Shown here: positions 26,811 through 33,490 of the stretch, piece after piece | Position numbering within the stretch: position 1 is the stretch's first letter | How the letters are laid out: each line of letters starts with the position of its first letter | Assembly: GCF_000613345.1 (NCBI RefSeq) | Contig: NZ_BAIS01000027.1 | Span: forward strand, 1 to 33,490 | Direction: 5' to 3' | DNA length: 33,490 nt | Source: Prevotella disiens JCM 6334 = ATCC 29426 | GTDB taxonomy: Bacteria; Bacteroidota; Bacteroidia; Bacteroidales; Bacteroidaceae | The notes under the pieces: model-generated | What the model saw: only the letters and a program-made list of their open reading frames with translations | Told to the model about the DNA's origin: nothing | The model's database searches: none | Position numbers and translations under genes: made by a program

Positions 26811-28038
26811 TTACTCAACTTTATTGAGTTTCGCTTTGTCCAATTGTTCTTTTGCGTATGAAGCCGTAACTTCGTATTTTTTCACACGTTTTGACGGCAA
26901 TTCAAACATTTGTTCCATCATCACAGCCTCAACAATAGAACGCAATCCACGCGCTCCTAACTTATATTCTACGGCTTTATCCACAATATAATCCAATGCT
27001 TCATTAGTAAATGAAAGGTTTATACCGTCCATTTTGAAAAGTTTAATATATTGTTTTACGATAGAATTCTTAGGCTCTACCAAAATTTTTCGCAACGCTT
27101 CTCTGTCCAAAGGATTGAGATAGGTCAGAACTGGCAAACGTCCGATGATTTCAGGAATAAGTCCAAACGAACGTAAGTCTTGTGGAAGTACATACTTCAT
27201 CAAGTCTTTCTTGTCGATTTTTGCCACATTCTGCACTGAATTATAGCCCACAACATGGGTATTCAGGCGTTGAGCAATCTTGCGCTCTATTCCATCGAAT
27301 GCGCCACCGCAGATAAAAAGAATATTTCGAGTATCAACGTGAATGTAATCTTGGTCTGGGTGCTTGCGTCCGCCTTTTGGTGGAACATTCACCATAGTAC
27401 CTTCGAGCAGTTTCAACAAACCTTGTTGAACGCCTTCTCCACTCACATCGCGTGTAATACTTGGATTATCGCTTTTTCGTGCAATCTTGTCAATTTCGTC
27501 AATGAATACGATTCCACGTTCAGCAGCTGCAACATTATAATCAGCCACTTGTAAAAGACGCGACAAAATGCTCTCAACATCCTCACCAACATAGCCTGCT
27601 TCTGTAAAAACGGTAGCATCTACAATTGTAAAAGGTACGTTTAAAAGTTTTGCAATAGTACGAGCCAACAAAGTTTTACCTGTACCTGTTGAGCCCACCA
27701 TAATGATATTGCTCTTTTCAACCTCTACATCATCGTCTTCTTTGGGTTGCTGCAATCGTTTATAATGGTTATAAACCGCCACTGCAAGATAACGTTTTGC
27801 TTCGTCTTGCCCAATGATATATTCGTCTAAATAGGCTTTAATTTCTTTTGGCTTCGGCACTTTTTTTTATGTCGATGTCATTGAATTTTTCGTCTTTAGC
27901 ACCTAATATCCCAGATTCAAGCACGATGTTGTTAGCTTGCTGCGCACAATCTTCACAAATATAGCCTGTCAAACCTGTTATGAGCAAGCGTACATCTGAT
28001 TCACTTCTTCCGCAAAAACTACATTTTTTCTGTGGCAT
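26811..28038 (-). CDS. clpX: ClpX ATPase, frameshift at an A8 run
   Basis: ATG at 28038 gives the zinc-binding domain ([20 protein letters not shown] ... GYICEDC), then the frame breaks at a run of eight A (27871-27878). With seven A the protein continues [20 protein letters not shown] into the AAA+ domain: Walker [14 protein letters not shown], Walker [12 protein letters not shown], the [10 protein letters not shown] region and sensor-2 [10 protein letters not shown]. Corrected length about 408 residues, normal for ClpX. It unfolds tagged substrates and feeds them to ClpP, whose gene ends 4 nt upstream. The break is most likely an insertion error in the A run; transcriptional slippage on A8 is an alternative. 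Confidence 0.95.
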
Positions 28039-28042
28039 TGAC

Positions 28043-28729
28043 TTATTTTTTTCTTATTAATATTTGGTCTATCATACCATATTCTTTTGCTTCTTCTGCG
28101 GTCATCCAATAGTTACGGTCGCTATCTTGATAAACCTTTTCGTATGATTGGTGTGAGTGATTGCTAATGATGGTATAAAGTTCTTTCTTGAATTTCAAGA
28201 TTTCTTTTGCCTCTATTTCAATATCTGATGCCTGTCCTTGCACGCCACCAAGTGGTTGATGAATCATAACACGGCTGTGTGGCAAGGCCGAACGCTTGCC
28301 TTCTTGACCTGCAACGAGCAACACTGCGCCCATTGAAGCTGCCATGCCCGTACAAATAGTAGCAACATCGCTCGTAATAAATTGCATCGTATCATAGATG
28401 CCGAGCCCTGCTGTAACGCTACCACCAGGCGAATTGATGTAAATTGAAATATCTTTTCCAGGGTCAACAGAGTCCAAATAAAGGAGCTGTGCCTGCAAAG
28501 TATTGGCTGTATAATCGTCGATTTGCGTACCGAGGAAGATAATACGGTCCATCATCAAACGTGAGAACACGTCCATTTGCGTAACGTTCAACTGACGTTC
28601 CTCTAAGATGTATGGATTAAGGTACTGATTTTGCATGCTTGTTACATCATCTAATACCATTCCGTTCATACCCAATTTTTGGGTGGCAAACTTTCTAAAA
28701 TCGTTCATTGCGTATTCTTTTTTATTCAT
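28043..28729 (-). CDS. clpP: ClpP protease subunit
   Basis: 228 residues from ATG at 28729; an internal Met ([10 protein letters not shown]) at 28708 is an alternative start. Catalytic triad visible: Ser132 in [12 protein letters not shown], His157 in RVMIHQP and Asp204 in QDSDRNYWM. The [20 protein letters not shown] loop is the oligomer/substrate site. The ~30-residue N-terminal extension before [14 protein letters not shown] includes the propeptide. ClpP forms the double-heptamer chamber used by ClpX, encoded 4 nt downstream. Confidence 0.96.
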   Translation of the reverse strand: MNKKEYAMNDFRKFATQKLGMNGMVLDDVTSMQNQYLNPYILEERQLNVTQMDVFSRLMMDRIIFLGTQIDDYTANTLQAQLLYLDSVDPGKDISIYINSPGGSVTAGLGIYDTMQFITSDVATICTGMAASMGAVLLVAGQEGKRSALPHSRVMIHQPLGGVQGQASDIEIEAKEILKFKKELYTIISNHSHQSYEKVYQDSDRNYWMTAEEAKEYGMIDQILIRKK

Positions 28730-28826
28730 TTTGTTTGACTATAAAGCTGAAACAACATCTGCTTTCCTGAGTCGTTCATACAAAAAACATGCCATGTCGA
28801 ACATGACAAATTTCCGTATTCTAACA

Positions 28827-28834
28827 CAAAGATA
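28827..28834 (-). promoter_or_regulatory. clpP-clpX -7 box TATCTTTG
   Basis: TATCTTTG on the minus strand about 100 nt before the clpP ATG, preceded by a run of T residues. No TTG at ideal spacing. Supports independent transcription of clpP-clpX from tig. Confidence 0.5.
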
Positions 28835-28927
28835 ATAAAAAAAAAGAGAATGAGTGCATAAAATAACAACTTTTTTGTTGGGTGAGTGGGTTTATTTTGA
28901 TTAATTTCTTACTTTTAGAACAAATAA

Positions 28928-28992
28928 AAACAACAATATCCTTATCGAACACATCTACAAGCGAGATGGTTTGAGTAAGGATATTGTTGTTT
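28928..28992 (-). terminator. Large hairpin after tig
   Basis: Perfect 17-bp arms (28928-28944 and 28976-28992; AAACAACAATATCCTTA and its complement) enclose a 31-nt loop that itself contains a CATCT/AGATG stem. On the minus strand it follows the tig stop by about 41 nt and ends in TTTTTA. Likely terminator or 3'-end stabiliser. Confidence 0.7.
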
Positions 28993-29033
28993 ATGAGGAA
29001 ACTTTCTCTACCTTATAAAAAGGCAAAGTCGGT

Positions 29034-30476
29034 TTATTTTTCTTCTTTTTCAGCTTTATCAGCCTTCTTTGTGCGCTTAGCCTTTGCTGGTTTTTCAGCA
29101 GCAGCTTCTTGTTCCGGAGCAAGAAGTTTGTTAAATTCGTCCATTGTAACAGACTTTTTCTTCAATTTAACAACCGCTTTCAATGCAGCAGAGAGCTTAC
29201 GATTAAGTGCAGCTTCAACCAATGAATCAATAGTTTCACGCTTCTTCAACATTTCATTAGCGTAATTGTTTACATATTCTTCAGGAACATTATCCATGCC
29301 GTATTGTGCAAATTGAGCGCGTGCCATTTGGATTGCGCTTTCACGAACGTCAGCATCTTCCACCTTAATATTATTAGCAACTGCAATTTTTTCTCTGATT
29401 AAGTGCCACTTGAGTTCATTGATGCTTGGAGCAAAGTTCTTTTCAATAAATTCAGCGTCCTTATCTTGGTTGTTAGCCTGCATAATGCGCTTCAAAAGTT
29501 CATCAGGGAATTTCAATTCACCAACTTTCTTTTCTGCGTATGCACGAACGTCTTGCATGAACTTGTAGTTTGAATCGTTTTCAAGTTGCTTGCTGATGCC
29601 TTCAGCGATAGCAGCACGGAAACCAGCTTCGTCCTTAATATTTGCATCTGCACCATAAATAGCGTCCCAAAGTTCCTTGTTATTTTCAGCACTTACGAAA
29701 CGTGAGATTTCTGTGATTTGGAAAGTGAAATCACCAGTGTGGTTTCCAACTTCTTTACGGTCAATCTTTAACAATGAAGAGATTTCTGCATCACTTTTTG
29801 GGTAAGCCTTGCGTGGGTTGAAAGTAATAATATCGCCCAATTTGCAACCGTCAAAAAGTTTCTTTTGGTCTTCTACCTTAATATATTGTGGCATCATTAC
29901 CGCACCTTCAACAGTTACACCGCCTTCGAGTGTATTGCCTTTTTCGTCCAATTCACGAATATCACCCTTGAGCATATCGCGCTTTTCTGGGTCAAACTCT
30001 TTAGCCTTATCGTAGTGTCCAGCACGACTTGCGAACATTTCTACTTGTTGGTCGATGAGCTTATCGTCTACTTTAATATCGTAGTATTCAATTGAATCCT
30101 TACTTGTAAGTTCGATATTGAATTCTGGAGCTACTGCAATGTCAAACATAAATGTGTAAGGAGCAGGATTTTCCAATTCTACTGCTTCTTGCTTTTCAGA
30201 TGCCATTGGTTGTCCAAGCATGTGGATTTTGTTATCAACGATATACTTTTGAAGGTTTTCACCTAAGAACTTGTTGATAGTATCCATTTTAATTTGTGGA
30301 CCAACTTGACGCTTTAACAAGCCCATAGGTACTTGTCCAGGACGGAAACCAGGCATATTGGCACGCTTGCGATAGTCTTTGAGTGCCTTCTCAACATCGT
30401 CTTTGTAATCAGCTTCTTCGACAACAATTGTCAAAAGACCATTGATTTTGTCGGGATTTTCAAATGAAATTTTCAT
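29034..30476 (-). CDS. tig: Trigger factor
   Basis: 480 residues. The N-terminal ribosome-binding domain carries the signature NMPGFRPGQVPMGLLKRQVG (about 40-59). A middle PPIase-like domain is diverged (KEFDPEKRDMLKGDIRELDE ... ITFNPRKAYPKSDAEISSLL), and the C-terminal helical chaperone domain (ELKWHLIREKIAVANNIKVE) ends in a Lys/Glu/Ala-rich tail. Trigger factor meets nascent chains at the ribosome exit and helps them fold. The order tig-clpP-clpX is widespread in bacteria. It has its own promoter and a terminator before clpP. Confidence 0.93.
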   Translation of the reverse strand: MKISFENPDKINGLLTIVVEEADYKDDVEKALKDYRKRANMPGFRPGQVPMGLLKRQVGPQIKMDTINKFLGENLQKYIVDNKIHMLGQPMASEKQEAVELENPAPYTFMFDIAVAPEFNIELTSKDSIEYYDIKVDDKLIDQQVEMFASRAGHYDKAKEFDPEKRDMLKGDIRELDEKGNTLEGGVTVEGAVMMPQYIKVEDQKKLFDGCKLGDIITFNPRKAYPKSDAEISSLLKIDRKEVGNHTGDFTFQITEISRFVSAENNKELWDAIYGADANIKDEAGFRAAIAEGISKQLENDSNYKFMQDVRAYAEKKVGELKFPDELLKRIMQANNQDKDAEFIEKNFAPSINELKWHLIREKIAVANNIKVEDADVRESAIQMARAQFAQYGMDNVPEEYVNNYANEMLKKRETIDSLVEAALNRKLSAALKAVVKLKKKSVTMDEFNKLLAPEQEAAAEKPAKAKRTKKADKAEKEEK

Positions 30477-30563
30477 CTTTGAAGTTTTATTATTTTATTA
30501 TTTATTTATCAAAAGTATATCCGCCTTCGTGTAAAACTAAATTACGCTAAAGACTTCGAGGCG

Positions 30564-30595
30564 CAAAGGTACTCAAATTTTGCCTAACTACACAA
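30564..30595 (-). promoter_or_regulatory. tig promoter (TTG-N21-TACCTTTG)
   Basis: -33 TTG at 30595-30593 and -7 box TACCTTTG at 30571-30564 on the minus strand, 21 nt apart. The leader to the tig ATG is about 80 nt. Confidence 0.65.
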
Positions 30596-30755
30596 TATAT
30601 AATAAGAAAAAAAAGTTTTTTAAGAATTTGACAAGAAAGCAAATGCTCATAAAATAATGTTCGTAATGGTAATCTTGTTTAAAATTCGGAAACAAATGAC
30701 CATAGTTTGACGTAATATAATGTTCTTTTTCAAAGTGTACAATAGCTGACGTTTG

Positions 30756-30862
30756 GCAAGTAATGGTATTTTGTAGGGGCGTGATTTATCACGTTCCTAA
30801 CACCCTATAATTTGCTGAGAGGAACGTGATAAATCACGCCCCTACAAAGTATCATTGCTTGC
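30756..30862. repeat. Inverted-repeat element beginning TGTAGGGGCG
   Basis: Arms of 43 nt (30756-30798 and 30820-30862) match at all but a few positions. Each arm reads GCAAG-T/C-AATG..., TTTGTAGGGGCG, the palindrome GTGATTTATCAC, and GTTCCT; the loop is 21 nt. A second copy with a different inner palindrome starts at 33384. It looks like a non-autonomous palindromic mobile or REP-type element; no transposase is in the window. Confidence 0.8.
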
Positions 30863-31117
30863 TTGCAACTTTAGATTTCTCGCCACGACCATATTCAACT
30901 CCATTTTATTTCGTTTATATGCTTCGTATGACTTAGCAAAATCGTTGCTTACGATAAAAGGAATGGTTCTTATGAGATGTTTTTTTACAATATGACATCA
31001 TATAGCAGCTTTATTACTTCAAATCTGGTGAACTGATAACAAAATGACATGAGTTATCCGAATAATAGCCAAACTAATTCCGCCAATGGGTAGCTAATTT
31101 TGTAATTAATAAACAAA

Positions 31118-31151
31118 AAAAGCCTCGAGAAAGAAACTTCCCCGAGACTTT
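31118..31151 (-). terminator. fhs terminator
   Basis: On the minus strand AAAGTCTCG pairs with CGAGGCTTT (one G-T wobble) and is followed by a T7 tract. It starts 18 nt past the fhs stop. Confidence 0.8.
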
Positions 31152-31169
31152 GCAATTATGGATAATGCT

Positions 31170-32836
31170 TTATGACAAGCCTTCTATTACTCCATTTACG
31201 ACGTTAATGCGTTCTGCTTGTGGGCTTTTTGGTAATCCTGGCATACGCATAATGGTACCTGCAATGGCTACAATCATTTCAGCACCCGCATTGATGACGA
31301 AATCGCGAATGGTGATTGAGAAATCGGTAGGTACACCATATGCCTTTGCATCTTCCGAGAATGAGTATTGGGTCTTAGCAATACATACAGGGAATTTATC
31401 GAAACCGAGTTCTTTGATACGTGCCAAATCACGTTTAGCTGCTGGGCGCAATATCACTCTATCTGCTCCGTAAATATTCTTTGCTATTTTTTGAACCTTT
31501 GTTTCTATATCGTCTGTTTCTTCATAAACATATTTCAAAGGTTGAGATGGTTTCTTTTCGATGGTTTCAACTACCAAACGTGCCAAATCTTCAGCACCCT
31601 TACCACCTTCACCAAAGGCTGTATTGATAGCAAAGCCTACGCCTTGTGCTTCGCAATGTTCCTTAACGATAGCCAATTCTTCGTCTGTATCGGTAGCAAA
31701 GCGATTCAAACAAACCACAATTGTCTGTCCAAAAGATTTCAAGTTGGCAATATGTTTGTCCAAATTGCATAAACCAGCTTTCAAACCCTCAACGTTTGGT
31801 TTGCTAATTTCGGCTACATCAATACCGCCGTGCATCTTCAACGCTTGTGCAGTAGCTACAAGAACGGTCAAAACTGGTGAAATACCAGCCTTGCGACACT
31901 TGATATCAAGGAACTTTTCAGCACCAAGGTCAGCTCCGAAACCAGCTTCTGTAATACAATAATCAGCTGCATTCATTGCCATTTTCGTAGCTAAAATACT
32001 GTTACAACCATGCGCAATATTGGCAAATGGTCCACCATGAATGATAGCAGGTGTATTTTCTATTGTTTGAACAAGGTTCGGATTGATAGCTTCATGTAAA
32101 AGAGCTACGATAGAACCCGTTACGTTGAGTTCACGCAAGTAAAGCGGTTTGCCTTCAATAGTGATACCAAGAATGATATTATCAAGGCGACGGTGCAAGT
32201 CTTCTTCATCGGTTGCTAAACAAAGGATAGCCATAATTTCCGATGCAGGGGTAATATCGAAACCGCCTTCGGTTAGCAATCCGTCTGTTTTACCACCCAA
32301 ACCTGTAATAATTGTACGCAAATTACGGTCGTTCACGTCTAAGACACGACGCCACCATATTTCTTTCATGGCAAAGCTTCGTCTTGGTGTTGGTAAATAT
32401 AGTTATCCAAAAGGGCTGCAATCATATTATTAGCAGAAGTAATGGCATGGAAGTCGCCTGTGAAATGGAGGTTTATTTTTTCCATTGGCAACACCTGTGC
32501 GTAACCACCGCCAGCAGCACCACCCTTCATACCGAAGCATGGCCCCAATGAAGGTTCACGAAGGGCAGGAATAGCATTCTTTCCGATGCGATTCATACCG
32601 AGTGCCAAGCCTACACTAACTGTTGTTTTACCAATACCCGCCTTTGTTGGTGTGATAGCGGTAACGAGTATTAATTTTGATTTCTTCACTTTCTCATCAT
32701 CAATGAGTCGATAAGGCACTTTAGCGATATACTTTCCGTATGGTTCGAGTTCTTTTACTGGAATATTCGCTTTTTCTGCTATGCGCTCAATGAGTTCGAG
32801 CTTTGCCTCGTGGGCTATTTCAAAATCTGTTTTCAT
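31170..32836 (-). CDS. fhs: Formate-tetrahydrofolate ligase, frameshift near 32377
   Basis: ATG at 32836. The N-terminal 156 residues include the ATP/formate site [20 protein letters not shown], the stretch [20 protein letters not shown] and [16 protein letters not shown]. The frame then ends (HQDEALP stop), and the remaining 399 codons begin [20 protein letters not shown] and run through [38 protein letters not shown] and [14 protein letters not shown] to the C-terminus [20 protein letters not shown]. Adding one C/G at 32377 gives [13 protein letters not shown] and about 555 residues, the normal length. The enzyme makes 10-formyl-THF from formate, THF and ATP for purine and one-carbon metabolism. 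It has its own promoter and terminator. The 4-nt ATGA overlap of the two pieces looks like coupling but is better explained by a base error. Confidence 0.94.
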
Positions 32837-32873
32837 GAAAGGAAAATATTTAATATTTTAGGTTTATTGTTGC

Positions 32874-32904
32874 CAAAATTAGGTATTTTATTACTTTCCA
32901 CCAA
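32874..32904 (-). promoter_or_regulatory. fhs promoter (TTG-N20-TAATTTTG)
   Basis: -33 TTG at 32904-32902 and -7 box TAATTTTG at 32881-32874 on the minus strand, 20 nt apart. Leader to the ATG is about 30 nt and contains GGAAA near the start codon. Confidence 0.65.
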
Positions 32905-33140
32905 GTATTTTATCATGTTTTTATTATATTTTTTTACACTTTGCACACATTTTCCTCATTGTGTAATGGTATTGTAAACCACACATTGCAATTTTTAAGT
33001 ATTCTTATACGAACACTATAATTTTGTATTGTTACACTGTTAAAATAAAAACAAAGTTTTACTTTTCATCTCCACCATAAAACAATGAAAAGAAAACTGC
33101 AAAATTTTTCGCTTCATCAAGTGTACATTTTGGGTAACTT

Positions 33141-33206
33141 CATTTTGATAGCCCATGAAACGATTTTGATGGCGTTATCAAGGAGAGTTGATGGCGCTAT
33201 TAAACA
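33141..33206 (+). repeat. Degenerate ~22-bp repeat run (TTGATGGCG words)
   Basis: Three windows spaced 21 and 22 bp share TTGAT-A/G-GC near their start and a partly complementary end: TTTTGATAGCCCATGAAA (33143), TTTTGATGGCGTTATCAA (33164) and GTTGATGGCGCTATTAA (33187). Spacing matches the A/T-flanked array that follows. Confidence 0.5.
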
Positions 33207-33218
33207 TAGAATAAAATT

Positions 33219-33284
33219 AAAACCTATTGTTTTGCACGCTAAAACCTATTGTTTTGAAGTAAAAAATAGGCACTTTGCGATTTC
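33219..33284 (+). repeat. 3 x 22-bp palindromic-core repeat array
   Basis: Three 22-bp units with cores AAAACCTATTGTTTTG (33219), AAAACCTATTGTTTTG (33241) and AAAATAGGCACTTTG (33263). The third core matches unit 3 at 12978. Here unit 2 is in the same orientation as unit 1, whereas at 12956 and 23724 it is inverted. Confidence 0.8.
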
Positions 33285-33383
33285 AAACAAATAATGAAGA
33301 CTTAGAAGAAAAAAGGTTGGGAATATTTTCTACAAGCTCAGTTAGACGAAAATAATTTATTTTTTGTATTAGGAAATGGGCTT

Positions 33384-33490
33384 GCGAAGTAATGGAAATT
33401 TGTAGGGGCGGAATTTATTCCGTTCCTCATAAGCTTTTATCATGTTACTACTAATTAAAAAATCATTTTTTAGTTATGAGGAACGGAATA
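33384..33490. repeat. Second TGTAGGGGCG inverted-repeat element, cut by window end
   Basis: The left arm reads GCGAAGTAATGG, AATTTGTAGGGGCG, the palindrome GGAATTTATTCC, then GTTCCTCAT. The right arm begins ATGAGGAACGGAATA at 33476 and runs off the window. It is homologous in layout to 30756-30862, with a different inner palindrome. Confidence 0.75.

Larger units (their letters stand above)
28730..29033. other. Intergenic region between tig and clpP
   Basis: No gene. It holds the clpP promoter and a large hairpin that ends tig transcription. Confidence 0.6.
30477..31169. other. Gene-free region between tig and fhs
   Basis: Holds the tig promoter, an AT-rich stretch, the 107-bp inverted-repeat element at 30756-30862, about 250 bp with no recognisable feature, and the fhs terminator. 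A 51-codon minus-strand frame at 30842-30994 (with VSNDFAKSYEAYKRNKMELN) is open but lacks a start and ends inside the repeat element; it could be a gene scrap. Confidence 0.55.
32837..33490. other. Repeat-rich intergenic region upstream of fhs
   Basis: No credible gene. It carries the fhs promoter, a very AT-rich stretch (32930-33060), a degenerate ~22-bp repeat run with TTGATGGCG words, a triple 22-bp AAAACCTATTG array, and the start of a TGTAGGGGCG inverted-repeat element cut by the window end. The 69-codon plus-strand frame over 33085-33294 is a translation of these repeats. Confidence 0.6.

Noticed and set aside
30842..30994. Minus-strand frame with VSNDFAKSYEAYKRNKMELN as a possible gene scrap
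   Set aside because: No start codon, preceded by stops, ends inside the inverted-repeat element; not matched to any family I know. Mentioned only in the intergenic description.
31170..32836. fhs as two separate, translationally coupled genes
   Set aside because: The ATGA overlap looks like coupling, but the enzyme is normally one chain of about 555 residues, and one added base restores a conserved-looking joint.
33085..33294. 69-codon plus-strand open frame near the right end
   Set aside because: Its second half is a direct translation of the 22-bp arrays (KPIVLHAKTYCFEVKNRHF) and its first half of the TTGATGGCG words; no protein pattern or promoter.

Overview
The window reads as a chromosomal segment of a low-GC member of the Bacteroidales, most likely Prevotella or a close relative. 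The evidence is the Bacteroidetes-type promoters (TTG, about 20 nt, then TAnnTTTG), the gene orders tig-clpP-clpX-recQ and guaB-PPIase-surA-ostA-(small)-mutL, a BspA-like leucine-rich-repeat protein with a Prevotella-style C-terminal tail, an OmpA-type major porin, and DUF3575-type outer-membrane proteins. A P. intermedia/nigrescens-like species is a guess from the intergenic repeats only.

Layout. Positions 1-7214 (minus strand) hold a four-gene outer-membrane operon: two small DUF3575-like beta-barrel proteins, an OmpA-like protein of about 828 residues (frameshifted here), and a protein of about 1,080 residues made of three tandem ~410-residue beta-barrel units. A tRNA-Leu(UAG) sits 54 nt upstream of the operon on the same strand. 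Positions 7640-9514 (plus) encode a LytS/LytTR two-component pair, the regulator frameshifted. Positions 9838-12497 (plus) encode a BspA-like surface protein and a coupled 78-residue acidic peptide. The minus-strand run from 13088 to 30476 holds ompA, mutL, a small membrane protein, an OstA/LptA-like protein, SurA and a second parvulin, guaB, a lipocalin-like lipoprotein, a truncated beta-barrel relic, recQ, clpX, clpP and tig. Then come a 0.7 kb gene-free stretch with a hairpin element, fhs (formate-tetrahydrofolate ligase), and 0.65 kb of repeat-rich intergenic DNA.

How the genes fit together. Trigger factor, ClpP and ClpX form a protein-quality block. The two periplasmic parvulins and the OstA-like protein form an envelope-biogenesis block, plausibly serving the many beta-barrels encoded nearby. 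GuaB and Fhs supply purine and one-carbon metabolism.

Two things stand out beyond the genes. First, at least five otherwise intact genes (OmpA-like, LytTR regulator, guaB, clpX, fhs) plus the relic carry one-base frameshifts, nearly all explainable as a one-base change in a short run of identical bases; this looks like indel error in the assembly rather than decay, and the five CDSs should be read as probably intact. Second, intergenic DNA holds two dispersed repeat families: 3 x 22-bp arrays of palindromic A/T-flanked cores, and ~107-bp inverted-repeat elements beginning TGTAGGGGCG with covarying inner palindromes.
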